Positions 24,541 through 36,083 of a stretch of DNA of 64,000 bases are shown piece by piece (positions within the stretch are counted from its first letter, which is position 1; the number at the start of each line of letters is the position of its first letter). This DNA is from Pseudevernia furfuracea (lineage: Eukaryota > Ascomycota > Lecanoromycetes > Lecanorales > Parmeliaceae), in the NCBI GenBank assembly GCA_022315425.1, contig JAIUPT010000052.1, positions 47,138 to 111,137 of the forward strand, written 5' to 3'. The notes beneath the pieces are model-generated. The model had not been told where the DNA came from and made no database searches. It saw only the letters and a list, made by a program, of their open reading frames with translations. The position numbers and the translations under genes are program-made.

Positions 24541-25279
24541 ATGCCCAAATGTGGGCTGGTGCGCACCTGTGCATACAGTACAGATGGGTAAAGCATGATC
24601 TTTTACTGCTGTGAAAAACAACCTGCCTCAACATGCTGCATGAATTGCAAACCTCAGATAGTCTTGGGGTTTATTGAAGCTAGTCCCAACTTTGCAGGTG
24701 CATTTACAACCTGCGCTCCAGGCTGTAAGCAAGTACTTTGTGTTTGACAAAATGTTGCATCTACCAGTACATACTTGTAAACAAAACTGATGGCCAGCAG
24801 GAAGAAGTACCTAAGTGCTGACTGCAGCAAACTGGTGCTCGCATGCAGTCATGAAGGCAGCAGCTAAGCTGCTTGCACTCCACACCATGTGCTACAACCC
24901 CCAGAGGGGCTGGAACACCACAGGTAGGACCATCGGACTTGCCATTAGCAAGCACAAGGCCTGAGTCCTGCTACTTTAGATGGGACTTTCTTTTACTCCG
25001 CGGCGGATTTGAAATGGGCGGCGGAGTAAAAGCCACCTTTGCCGTCAACCCTACATTCAAAACACTTACAATGAGTCAAGAGGACTGAGAATGGGTGCGA
25101 AAATCTACCAAAAAAGAGGCAATACAAACACGCTGCCAAATGGTCAAGCAAATAGCAACAAGAACAAAAATCAGTTTAAGGTCACCAATCTAGCAGTCAC
25201 TCCTAAGCTTGAAATACCATCATGGACTACTTCTGAGCACAACCAGGATTGCAGATACACAATGCAATGTCACCATGAA

Positions 25280-25420
25280 GGAACACCCACCTGGGAACTA
25301 TAAGCCCACAACACCCAATTGTTGAGAGGCAGACAAACAAGTTCAATCCAAATGCCATCTTGGGGAGCCCCACATATCAAGGACCAAGGCTGTGCAAGAT
25401 GGTGGTTTCAGGCGCACACT
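25280..25420 (+). repeat. Dispersed repeat, longer copy paired with 32150-32290
   Basis: Shares, in order, cacctgggaactat, acacccaattgttgag, aatccaaatgcc and cacatatcaaggaccaaggc with 32150-32290. The match is colinear over about 140 bp. Confidence 0.75.
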
Positions 25421-26132
25421 GCCTGCAGTCATTGACTTTTGGCAGTGTACTTGCTGCTGCTGATGCTGTTTGCTCTGCTGCATGCCAAAGCCCAGAGAGT
25501 GATGCACTCTACTGAGGTCATGTCTCGCTCCCCCAGTGAGGTAGAGGAGCAGAGGTGACCTTGCTGCTGCAAGGACCTGAGGCCTCTCAGTGTTGCAGGG
25601 GCCCAGGCAATGCTTCTGACTAAAGCACTACTGAAGCGCTCTGGACGTCTGCCCAAAGGTCCTTTGTGGTCCTTGTAAATCAGGACAGCCGTGCAAGAGT
25701 AGCTCGATACTAGCCAAAGCTGCACAGCCGTGACCTGCTCACACGCCACACTTCCAAGGCCAGCTCCATTTGCTGTGGAAGGATCCAGAAGTCCACTAGC
25801 AATTTGACTCAAAGCACGCCTGCGGTTTTTGTGAGGTCAGAAGGCTTTAACCGGAAACGCTGCACATGACCACTGAGAACATTCACAAGAGCACAGCTAA
25901 CAAAGTCCTACAGCACGCCAATGCACTTGTGTCAGTAATGCACTGCTATTGCACAAAAATTGCAGATGATGCCACCGAAACCATGCACACCATACCATTA
26001 CAATACAATGAGACTCATGCAAAGCAGAAGGAAGCGGCATCAGCAGTTCCACCATACTTTCATCTCAGCAAGTTTATAATGCTCACCCTCAACTTGAACA
26101 AAGCACTCCTTGCTGTCCATGCTGTGCTTTCC

Positions 26133-26250
26133 ACGCTCCCAGACCAGATACCTGGGAGTCTCTGCTAAGTCTCTTCAAGCAGATTTCGACGCTTTCACGA
26201 AATGGAAAGGCCACTGGCATACAAGCCCCACCAGCAGGGCAAAGTGTGTC
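26133..26250 (+). repeat. Dispersed repeat, longer copy paired with 32696-32810
   Basis: Shares, in order, cctgggag, tctgctaagt, ttcaagcagatttcgac, aaggccactgg and acaagccc...ccagcagggcaa with 32696-32810, over about 115 bp with few differences. Confidence 0.85.
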
Positions 26251-26761
26251 AGGGTCAGCGCTCACACCTGTGAATATGCTTCAAGTTATTAAGCCTGAAC
26301 GCAAGACAACATAGAGATCAAACATCAGATCCAGCCTCACCCGAACACTTGTCGTCGTAGCACCTTATCTTTGTTTTCTCGTTAAAGCGAGCAGTTGTCA
26401 GCCTTTGTAGTTTGCCTGAGCGTGTCGGCGAATTCGGGAGCAGCCTTGAGGACGACCAGAGCGCCACTGAAGCGTACAGCCTCAGCAAAGTGGTGGCACA
26501 CCGTGTGCCTGCGCAACGGGGGGTGGCCAAGGGGTTGCATAGCAATCTGGAGGCCAGGTCAAAGCGTGCGTCAGGTCCCGCGCTCTTAGCAGATCGCAAG
26601 CCAGTCACTGCTGTGTGAATTTTGTACGGCAGAGTTGGAAAACGACAGGAACCGCAGCGGAGTGTCAGGACCCATGGAGTACATGTGTCCAGACTTTACA
26701 GGAGTCAACTGAACAGCTGCGCAGTTTATATCAATTGTAGCAACTCTCTTCCGGTGAAAGC

Positions 26762-26771
26762 TTTGCTCTAG
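26762..26771 (+). repeat. Left target-site duplication of the LINE
   Basis: tttgctctag, identical to 28054-28063. Confidence 0.8.
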
Positions 26772-28053
26772 TTCATTCATTCATTCATTATAATGGCATT
26801 ACAAAGGCAACTCAGTGTCAATCTGGCCAAAACAAAAGTGGTTACATTTGGATCAAAAGCTGCGTGTCAAGCTTTCATATTCAACAGCAATGAAGTGGAG
26901 CGAGTGGAGACATACAAGTATCTTGGGTTTGAGTTTCATGCAACAAAAAATCTAGCACACGGCGTCTCGCAGCTTGTCTCTTCTGCAAAGAAAGCAATGC
27001 ATTCCATGAAACGCAGATGCGCTCTCTTTTTGCCAATTTCTGATCCTGGATTACGGTGCAAGCTTTTTGACAGTCTGGTACTACCCATTTTGAGCTATGC
27101 CAGCGAAGTGTGCGCTGTTGATGACAAGATAGGTGACGCTGCAGAGCTACTGCATAGACAATTTTTGAAGCACTTACTTGGTGTTAGGGACAGTATTGCA
27201 AATGTCATTGTACTAGCTGAAACTAGGCCGTTTCCCTTTGTGTTTCCATTGGTGGCAATGAATTCTGCGGTATCATAATCGCATCAATGATCTGTCTTAC
27301 GATGAACGTCTCATCAAGTGTGCCTTTGTTGAGGGCATGCATGATCCAGCACACCTTTTTTGGAGCCATAAAGTTCCCACAATTGGCTTCCAGGGTCAAT
27401 CGGAAGGTTTAGGCATTGAGGATGAGTTAGATATGGGTACTGTTATTGGCAGCGCCAAAAATCCAATAGCACAGACATGGCATCAGAATAGTCTCAGCAG
27501 TGTTGCTAGGTACCAACCCTTGCAACCAGAATATGTCCTAGCACCTGATCTTTTCAGCAGTCAAGGGCTTCAAGAGCCGAAAACTCATCAGCAGATTTAG
27601 ATGTGGATGTCATGGTCTTCATGTAGACACTGGTAGGCTTTTGCCACTGGCACAGCAGGTGCCTAGACAACAACGTCATTGTATTTCTAGCGCTTCTAGT
27701 TCAGCAGAGGATGAACATCATTTTGTGTTTGATTGTCCAGCATATTGTGCCATCAGGAACAGGTTTATTCAAACATATTTTGGGGCCCAGCCCCCACACT
27801 GTCTTCCTTTTTTATCTGCATGATCCTAAAGTCATAGCTAGGTTTTTGTGAGGGAATGTTTTGAACATAGGAACACCACTGGTTGCAACACAAACTGGAC
27901 ATAGCCTTTAGTTTTAGCTTAGAGTGTGTCAGGTGTGAACACTATGTTTTCTTAAGTGCTTAGAAACAATTGGATATTTGTTTGACATTTTCAGACTACT
28001 GGTCCAATGGTCATGGTTGGCCCCAAGACCTTAAAATCTAATGAATGGATGAA
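26772..28053 (+). mobile_element. 5'-truncated non-LTR retrotransposon (LINE), flanked by a 10-bp duplication
   Basis: 1,282 bp between two copies of tttgctctag. It begins with ttcattcattcattcatt and ends with aatgaatggatgaa, so the two termini are inverted simple-sequence versions of each other. Inside is the C-terminal part of a LINE reverse transcriptase ORF and about 230 bp of 3' untranslated sequence without poly(A). Most of ORF2 (endonuclease and catalytic RT core) and any ORF1 are missing. The 3' simple repeat instead of poly(A) is known from several LINE clades. Confidence 0.85.
26793..27823 (+). pseudogene. LINE ORF2 C-terminal remnant (RT thumb and zinc-knuckle-like tail)
   Basis: The first segment (to about 27245) reads LSVNLAKTKVVTFG and VETYKYLGFEFH, the usual end of the RT domain in non-LTR elements. 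At about 27247 the frame shifts and a TGA interrupts the next segment, which reads ILRYHNRINDLSYDERLIK. A further shift leads to RFRCGCHGLHVDTGR and AEDEHHFVFDCPAY, the Cys/His tail typical of algal and plant LINEs, and a stop near 27823. With at least two frame breaks and one stop, the copy is dead. The catalytic YADD box would lie upstream and is absent. Confidence 0.85.
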
Positions 28054-28063
28054 TTTGCTCTAG
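28054..28063 (+). repeat. Right target-site duplication of the LINE
   Basis: tttgctctag, identical to 26762-26771. Confidence 0.8.
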
Positions 28064-28123
28064 GTGCATGAGGGTCGCAGCGCTCTTCTTCTGCCTCAAC
28101 AGTTTATGCGAGATTCAAACTCC

Positions 28124-28468
28124 TCAATCGATTCTCTTAGTGGTACGAATCCGATGACAAGTTTCCGAAACTGCACTCTCCAGCAAAGCTCGGTAAATTG
28201 CCGGGATCAGTGCTGACATAGAGAGTGTCACTGCAAAATGTATCGGTAGGCATGAAGAGGTTTCATATGCATGTAGGAAGGGCTGGCTGAGTGCTGACAT
28301 ACTGCGAGCTGTCAAAGGATCTGAGGCTGAGCCTTGGTCAAGCTGATGTAAGCTGCCGGCCACGAGCTCAGGCACAAAGCATGTAGAGTTCTCGTAAGAT
28401 GAGGCAGTGTTTATACCAATATCAGCAAATTTCCTCAACCGATTCGGCTTCATTGCTGACACAGACAC
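28124..28468 (-). CDS. Uncertain ORF next to the LINE, possible exon of an interrupted gene
   Basis: 114 codons open on the minus strand, starting MSVSAMKPNRLRKFADIGIN and ending TKRID. The composition is protein-like and of higher quality than surrounding frames, but no family is recognised. After two stops (TGA at 28124-28126 and another at 28115-28117), the same frame continues on the minus strand towards the LINE with SHKLLRQKKSAATLMH. If the LINE and one duplication are removed, it continues into 26771-26588 (EQSFHRKRVATIDINCAAVQ). Whether this is one gene with introns or chance openness is undecided. Confidence 0.3.
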   Translation of the reverse strand: MSVSAMKPNRLRKFADIGINTASSYENSTCFVPELVAGSLHQLDQGSASDPLTARSMSALSQPFLHAYETSSCLPIHFAVTLSMSALIPAIYRALLESAVSETCHRIRTTKRID

Positions 28469-30075
28469 ACACGCTTGCCTGAGGGCACAAATGCGGTATG
28501 GTCATGACAAATAACAGATGTGGTGATCTGTGCGACCGTTTGGTATACTTGGGTTGACAGTCATTGACCAAATTCATGAACCTTCTAAAGTTGCTAGATC
28601 TAGTAATAATTATTGTGCCGTACAGGCGCCCCAGATAGTTCATGCTTCAAGTTGACATGATCTGCAGATCGATACTCACACTTCTTGAGTGGGAACACTA
28701 TACTATTGTACATTGAGGAGCGAAACCACAGACGGCAATGATTGCACACCAGTCATTCACAGCATACACACATGATGTACGTGCATCCATGTGCCATAAA
28801 GTGCAAGACTGGTGTCAGCCTCAGGGTAACATGCTAAGTTTGGCCATGGCGATGCATGCGTGTTTCTTGCATTAAGACTGCGCCAGGTCTTCATGCAGCA
28901 TTGGCATTGAGTAAATATCATTTGTGCTCTGCTGTGTCATAAGCTACACTGTGATGTATAGCAAATATCACGGCAATATGATGTTACAAGGCGTGCTGCA
29001 GACTACACCAAAATGGCTGAAACCAATATATAAGGTGCAGGTGGTCCACCAACTAAAGTCAAGGCTGCAGCACTCACCCCTAACGCACACTGACATCCGC
29101 TGAACTTGTGGGCTGATCACAGCAGCCATGTCCAATGCAATCAGGGAACTGCCTTGCTTGTGCCACCCAACCAGCTGTGCTCAGTGCCGAGCATAGCGAG
29201 GAATTGTCGCTAAGCGTACAATACACCGGGCATAACTGATATCACCATCCGGTAGAGGCCAGCATATGCAGCGCATTAGTGGCAGCCTTTAACAAGGCGC
29301 CGCTATACAGCTACAACCAGTTCTACCTACTACAGTGCATGGGCTGCAAAGCATAGCAGGCCGCTTTGCTGGCAGCCTACAAGCTGAGACCCATGATTCC
29401 TTGCATTGAGCCACAACCTGCTCAAATGGGCAGCATGGTACACCTAATGTCTTCCAGTCATGCATAGATCATACGCTTGCAACCACAGCCGTACCCTCGT
29501 GCCACACAAAACCGTAGCTAGCCCATGGGCTGCTCTCGAAGGGCTGTTGGGGCTTGTCAGTATGAAATCATCAAGCCGGGTCAGGGAGATGGTGATACTG
29601 CCACCACACTGTTCAGTAGAGCTGTAGGCTGCTGTAGCACTGCCGGCCCAAGTGACACAACATCGGTTTTGAATGCACTGGCAGCAACTGCGACCAGCCC
29701 AGTAATGTCCTGTTAGAACCTGGTGTGTCCTGCAGAAAGACCTCAGAATGGTGTTCTACGCTCTGGACTGGCTTGACCTGACGAAGGTCCTGCACGCAAC
29801 AGGTGAATGGTATGTTATCGTGTCAAATCAAGGCTGAAACATTGCATGACAGCAAGTGGCAAGCTGCTTTACATGAGCAACCCACAGCAATAGCAAAGCA
29901 ACTCAGGGCGTGTGAATGCCCATGCTTGGCAACTGTGTAAGTGGTCACGCTAGAGAAGACTGACACATGCCAGCAAGACACAATGCAAGCAAGTTCAGCA
30001 GGTCTCCAACAATTTTACTGCAAAGTTGTATCTAGATGTAGCCCATCCAGGAACACAAGTGTTGCTGAGGAGATT

Positions 30076-30165
30076 CTTACCACACATATACAGACAGACG
30101 TATAGACACAGCTGCTGAGGGACCACCATTGCTCAGCAGTTGCAGCCATGTTCACCCTGTAGGGT
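30076..30165 (+). repeat. Dispersed repeat, partner of 20890
   Basis: cttaccacacatatacagac, then agctgctgagggaccaccat and gctcagcagttgcagc, colinear with 20890-21010. Confidence 0.6.
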
Positions 30166-30544
30166 GCATACAAACATCAAGAAAGCACTTACAGACCCTA
30201 TGGTATGAGATAGGTCAAACATGCTGATGTCTCCTGCAAATTAGTCATAGTCAGTGGACTTGTGTAAGCAATTTGAGCCAGCATACTATACAACAAAAGT
30301 TATGCAAGTCATGTTGCATGCTACATGCAAAGCAAACACTGCAGATAGTGACAGACACTGAAAGGCTAGGATGGCTGTTGTTCCGACAAGTCAGTGCATG
30401 CCAGAATTATACAGCAGCACCATGGAATCACAGTCAGTCGTTACACCTGTTGCGCAGTTTGGTGCGGGTTAGTGACCAAAACTCTGAGCCAGCGAGTCTG
30501 CTTCGGCAGAGACGAGTGGGACGCGGGTGGGCGAGTCATGGACT

Positions 30545-30640
30545 GCCCCCACTAAGTAATCTCAAGCGGGGTGTTTCGGTCTGTCCAGACCACAGATGAC
30601 CCCATCAGTGAGGGGGGCCCCACCAGCAAAGGCTCCATAT
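30545..30640 (+). repeat. Dispersed repeat family member (taagta core)
   Basis: ccccactaagtaatctcaag, then ggtgtttcggtc, then cccaccagcaaaggc, the same order as the other members. Confidence 0.6.
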
Positions 30641-32149
30641 GCCAAGGCGTGAGTGTGTGCATCTGAATTCAGCAGAGGAATGCTTGGCGACATGTTTGCT
30701 TGAGTGTTGGTGCAAACAGTGACAGCTGCCCATGGGAACTCCAATGATAACGTACAGCTTGCAAGCTGTGCAGAAGCAACACAGACTGCACTGCCACTGT
30801 CTAGGTGACAGTCACAGTCTACTTCCTGGCACAGTGTACTTCTATATCAGCGGCTGCAGTACAGTAGGCAAAGAAGCAGGCTCTGTGTTATGCACCTCTG
30901 CTGCTGCTGCCAAGCGCAATACATACACAGCACGCTACATTATGTTGCGTGCTGAGGTGATACCAATAATGCTGGAATGCAGGAGGATTTTCATGATGAT
31001 ATCAGTTTGTGTGTGATGAAAGCTGCAAGACAATCAGCATAATCTGTGAGCAATGTGCACTGCAAGCAGCTTTTAGGTGCAAGATGTACCTCAGCGCTGA
31101 CCGCAGGTCGTGTAGCTATGCTAAGCCCCACTGTGGCTGCAGCCCCCATCTGCAGCAGGACATGAAAGTTCAGGCAGTGATGAGGTGGTGCGTGCTGCTG
31201 CACAGTATGGCCTTCACCACAGGTCAATTTCACTTACTACTGAAGAAAAGCATGCTAGACATCAACTTACACAAACCCATCAGCATGTGAGAAGGGGGAC
31301 CAAAATTCTGCTTTGTGGCAATGCCATATGTTGCACTTCGACTGTTGGTCCGATGCCACTCTTGCATGAACATGACAACACATGCAATGTTTAGCCATTT
31401 TGGAAAGGGCAGTTGAGACAATTCACCCAAGCTGATTGGTAGGAGAGATATGAGGACAACACTATGCAGGCACATCTAGGGTCTGCCTCTTAATCCAGGC
31501 TGACAAGGGCATGGGCCAAAAAGATGCATGTCCTGTCACACACAAGCACCAAACTGTAAGCAACTCCTATACTACAAGTGCACAGTCCTGGCCCAGGTGT
31601 GTTCACTCTCCATCTTGGAAGATTCATGTTGACATAGGCGCTATCAATGCAAGCAAAAGTTTTGTTAACAAGCAACAAATGTGGGCACAGGTGGAACGTC
31701 CACAGTAGGGCAGCATACTCACATGAGTGAAGGCTCTCTTCCTCGCCTCGCCCAACAGCCCCGTATCGTATCATGCAGTTCAAAACTGAGCCTCAGCAAG
31801 CCAAACTGGTGCCATCGAATTGTCACCAGTCGACCCACTGCCCAAGATGGACATCCTAGATTAGATGCCCACCCCAGTCATTGACCCTATAGGAGCAAAA
31901 GAGTGAGCTACAGATTCACAGCTATCATGCAGCATGCACACGAAGACAGATGCATTGTTGTGACTACATCACAAGTAGTGCAAAAAACACCAGCAGCAAG
32001 GTACATACAACAGGACATCAGCCTGCCAGCCATTTGCAAGCCAGTTGTTAGCTATGTATGGGAACCAAAGCAGTGGCTTTGTAGCAATGACAGGCTGAGC
32101 AGACAAATGCGCAAGGGTTTCAGTAAGCAACAGTTATTGAGGTGCAAGT

Positions 32150-32290
32150 TTGATCAACTACCCACCTGGAACTATATGGCACAGCACCCAATTGTTGAGG
32201 GGCGGCCATATAGTCGAACCCAGATGCCGTCTCAGGAAGCCCCACATATCAAGGACCAAGGCTATGTGAGATGGGTGTTTAAGGCTCGCT
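32150..32290 (+). repeat. Dispersed repeat, partner of 25280
   Basis: Colinear with 25280-25420: cacctggaactat, agcacccaattgttgag, acccagatgcc, cacatatcaaggaccaaggc. Confidence 0.75.
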
Positions 32291-32695
32291 GCCCAAAAGC
32301 ATGATGCGGTGCGTCCACAGCCTTGGACAGCTTTCTTGATGCTGCTGATGCTGACATAGGACTGCTCAGAGAGCAGCAATACACTCAAGCTTTCCACTAA
32401 GAATCTCCAAATGGATTTCTACCCACAGAATGCCTGCAAAAACCTCAAGTGATAAAGAACATACTTTGACGACGCCTGTCAGCTTGTGCACTGTATATAA
32501 GCACTATGTTTGAATTTTACAGTACCTGCTGCAGCAATGCGACCACACCCATAGAGCGCCTGGCTCCACTAGGTCAACTGCAAGGGACAACAGACAGGAG
32601 TCAGCAGCTGAGTGCTTGCATTCAACGGCAAAAGATTTTGCCTCACACCATATGCGCAAACACCCGATTCTTGGGGGCGTTGAGCAAATTCCTCC

Positions 32696-32810
32696 CACAC
32701 TCCCAGAGCAGCTGCCTGGGAGACTCTGCTAAGTATATTCAAGCAGATTTCGACACTTCCAGAAGTTGAAGGCCACTGGTGTACAAGCCCGCCAGCAGGG
32801 CAATGACCGT
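32696..32810 (+). repeat. Dispersed repeat, partner of 26133
   Basis: Colinear with 26133-26250: cctgggag, tctgctaagt, ttcaagcagatttcgac, aaggccactgg, ccagcagggcaa. Confidence 0.85.
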
Positions 32811-32973
32811 CTTAGTGCCGTCCGAATGAAGATTCTGCAATCACAATATTACATAAGTTAGACAACTCGGTGTGATCAAGGCAGTGAGGTCGAGCTGATA
32901 GAACATGTCTAGTGTCGTGTGTGATCAAGGCAAGCGAGAACGGGCAGGAGGTGCAAATGAGACGAGTCCGTCG

Positions 32974-33669
32974 TCACACCTTACGCACTGGTCTCGGTAG
33001 CTCCGGTTGGTACTGCAAGGTATGCTGCTCTAGCTCTTTGCGGGTCTGCAGAGAAGCAAACGTATTGACATCAAGTGCAATACCTCCTTGCCAGCCTACA
33101 AAAGCATTATATACTGCTGGTCCTGTAAAGTTCAGTACTCCATCATGCTCAAGCCAATATGTAGCATGAAACAACAGCAATCTTCTATGTCCTTGTAGCG
33201 CAGAACAGCTTATGCACCAGTGTCTTGTGTGATCGAGCCTTCTTGCGTTTCCGGCTGCCTCCATCGTCGTGAATGTGATGAAGCAGAGTGTGTTTGCAAT
33301 ACCGACGCAGAAAAGACGCAGAGGCAGTGAAGTATCTCAACGAAAGTCAGCAGAGGCAATGCTGTGAGAGCAATGAGAGGTTTGTTGCCAGCTTAGCGGA
33401 GCAAGGGAAACCCTGCGTAGGTTTGCGAATTCGCTGTACTTCATTATCTGGCTGAACACAACAACAGCACGTCCATTGGAGCCATTACTAGGTTTGTATG
33501 ACGGCCTCCATGCATCTGGCCAGGACCCGTGCTGCACCTGGGCACCTAAGGTAACTTGAATTCCAATTATATATATTATATAGTACGATAGTACATCCAC
33601 TGATGCCACACTCTTGTCTTGCTGACACATAGAAAGAAAACCTTCTGCATAATCTGAATGTGGCCACAT
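32974..33669 (-). other. Minus-strand coding-like segments, unassigned
   Basis: Two open stretches have protein-like content: 33669-33337, including QHGSWPDAWRPSYKPSNGSN and VVVFSQIMKYSEFAN after a tttag-type acceptor near 33549, and 33264-32974, including LNFTGPAVYNAFVGWQGG. They lie 0.8 kb downstream of the 34450-35588 gene on the same strand. Transposon remnant and gene exon are both possible; no family was recognised. Confidence 0.25.
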
Positions 33670-34449
33670 ATCGTACTGTTCAACAATGGCAGCAAGTGCA
33701 TAAAGTAACTGGTCATTAGCTTGCTGCAGATACTATTCTCTGTCGATAATCTGTCTGCTTGAGACAATACATGTCACTGAACAACATGAACTTGCTCATG
33801 CTCACAGTCCGGAGTTAAATGGCGCTTGCAGATGACCAAGATCACTTTTTTAAGCAGGGAGCAAAGTATGTGTCAAAGTTTATCAGAGTTCATCAACACA
33901 GTTCTTATAACAGGTAAGAGATCATCCTAGGTACTGATTGCATTACTATGCTGGCAACAAGACCAAAATCAATTAACAGTGATCTGCTTCATGAAATCTG
34001 TCCAAAATCGGGTACTGCAAGAGAATACATAGCACATGCCAAACCAATCAAGATTTCAGTACAGAGCATTTTTCAATGATGCAGATGACATTCAAAAATG
34101 TTGCTGAGTTTGCCTGTGGCGCCTTGTTTTGCAGGCCCACATCAAATGACAAAGCAGGGGGTTGCAGTTGCGCCCTTCCCCAAATTACTCAGATGAGGTC
34201 AGGGATGGCAAATGGCTGTGTGCTGACACAACATGCGGCAGCGGCATGACTCGTAGCAGGACTGCCTGTGCACCAGCCAGGGTGCCTTTCAGATCATGTG
34301 CAACCATTGGATGTGAACTCAAACTCTGCGCCGTCGTAGTCCACACCATACCTGCAAAGTTCCAGGATGCAGATTGGAGATAGGCATTATTAAGCTCATT
34401 ATAAACATGCCAATATAAGCCTATAATACTGAATGGCAACCATAGACAG
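33670..34449. other. Flank with one possible minus-strand exon
   Basis: On the minus strand an acceptor (actttgcag) at about 34357 is followed by YGVDYDGAEFEFTSNGCT and then a stop. The remaining sequence shows nothing recognisable. Confidence 0.25.
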
Positions 34450-35588
34450 CTATTGAACGTACACAGCTACTCTGGTGTCTTCTGGCAGCTCCCATTCCTG
34501 TTTCAGCAGCTGCTTGAGCCCCTCAACGCTGCCGTCTGCTGCCTTCACCAGGTCCTTCATTGGAAGCTTGCCTCCCCATTCGGATGCCCATTGGTGCATT
34601 GTCCAGTCGCATCTGAAGCAAAAGACATGGTTTCATTGACAAGGTTCATTTGATATGAGCCATCAAGATCTATGTTTCATAGCCATGGGCCCTTGCCATG
34701 TTGATAGCCAACTCAAGGAAATAAGCATTGTAGCAAGTCACTGTCAGCATGTATGCAGTCACTTTATGTGATGACAGTGACAGACGAGGCTGCGGTCATA
34801 GCATTGTGACTGACCTGAAGGGGTTTGCTTCAATCTTCAACTTCTCTAGCACAATACCAGCAGCTACACTGGCTCCAGCGCCCCATGTCAGATTGAGTAA
34901 CTGCATTTGTCATGAGACCATTGTGAATTGTCGTGTCAACTACATGCTACCTCATAAAATCATCCCCAGCAACAGGAAACAGACTCGCTTATTTTGCTGA
35001 AACTATGGCAAGTCAGTGCAGGCTCTGTTGGCATGTGCACAGATTGCTTGTTGGTGCTTGAGGTGACAGCAGATAGTGCAGCAGGCAAAAGCAATTGCAG
35101 CAGGCGAGCATAATGGCGACATTGGTGATTCACAAGCTGTACAGCAGCATGACAAGCTGCTTGCTGAGCTGCTTGTTGCAAGCCGCCTCGTACCACAAGC
35201 CACTCTGGAAGCCCCGCTCCCTCCGATAGCATAAGGGCGCCCCAGGCAGACAAGAACGGAAGCAGGTTCGACAATTCTGGGAGAATTTTAAGTGGTTGAC
35301 TGCAGCAGATGAGGCAGGTCACACCGCCTGCGCTGATACCATAGTGATCGCAGAACTGCAGTGCGAACACGAGTCGGAAGCACGCACCCGAGTTTGAGGA
35401 CTCGCGGACGACTGCTGGCGGGGCTTTATGTTCAGATAAGCAAAATTCTGGGTTCTGGCTGACGTGACCACACGGCATCGCCGCTGCAGGGCTGCAGAGG
35501 GCTTGAGTCGCAGACTGTTGATGTGGTTTGCTGTGACACGTCCGTGGGGTTGACCGCGGAAACCGGGCTTGCTATGGAGGTGCAACAT
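34450..35588 (-). CDS. Unknown protein with a transit-peptide-like N-terminus
   Basis: No family recognised. From the ATG at 35588 the first 60 or so residues are rich in Arg, Ser and Ala and poor in acids (SLRLKPSAALQRRCRVVTSA, then QTRVRAS), which looks like a plastid or mitochondrial transit peptide. The mature part follows in another frame (one indel or an unseen intron near 35340). It is hydrophobic and helical (SQPLKILPELSNLLPFLSAW, HAAVQLVNHQCRHYARLLQL) and runs to about 35080 or 35040. Two well-defined 3' exons follow. Exon 34900-34815 reads LLNLTWGAGASVAAGIVLEK. Exon 34612-34450 reads CDWTMHQWASEWGGKLPMKD, then LKQLLKQEWELPEDTRVAVY, and stops at 34450-34452. Phases of the last two exons agree. 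It lies head-to-head with the CBM-ferritin gene, 495 bp away. Confidence 0.55.
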
Positions 35589-36083
35589 GTAGGCATGTTG
35601 TGAACTCTTTGACAGCGGACACACGGCCCAACTTAATCAAAAACTGTTTGTACGCCTGTGCTGCATGTAACAAGACACGACGGATACGTGTTGGTGGCTG
35701 CAGGTATCAATTAGATCACGCCTATGGCGCTTTAGTGTGTACTGCACGCGATTGGATTACCCGTCTTGGTCACTGAGCGGGTTCAGCTGTTGCTGTTAGA
35801 TTGCTCAACTGTCGCAACTGCTCTGCTTTGTGCTTATCTAGCTGTCGGCGTTATACAAATTACTAACGCGCGTTACGTTGCAGATTCCGGCCACCCAAAG
35901 CTGACCTACCGCGTACTGCATTTCACCACATCATCAGCGGCAAAAGAGCTTGGCGGTTTGGGTATCCTCTTCAGAACGCAAAGTCGGATGGGTCTCAGGG
36001 TTTTGTTGTGGCTTTGGCAGGTGAGAACAGTGACGTCCACCGCCGGATGTGGGCTATACCGGTCTCATTCCAGCTTACACGCT

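Larger units (their letters stand above)
19223..26771. other. Gene-poor, repeat-bearing region
   Basis: No protein family is recognisable on either strand. Open frames are short and overlap one another. The region holds several members of the dispersed repeat family listed separately (near 20.9, 21.4, 23.3, 24.2-24.5, 25.3 and 26.1 kb). A more CG-rich island at 26340-26620 is open in several frames; a minus frame there reads VRFSGALVVLKAAPEFADTL and then stops near 26384, and it could be the 3' exon of a gene interrupted by the LINE. Confidence 0.5.
28469..32973. other. Gene-poor, repeat-bearing region
   Basis: Nothing recognisable as a protein. It holds repeat-family copies near 30.1, 30.55, 32.2, 32.4 and 32.7 kb. 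The stretch 28640-30000 is low in distinctive features. Direct repeats of tgtgatcaaggca occur at about 32870 and 32918. Confidence 0.45.
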
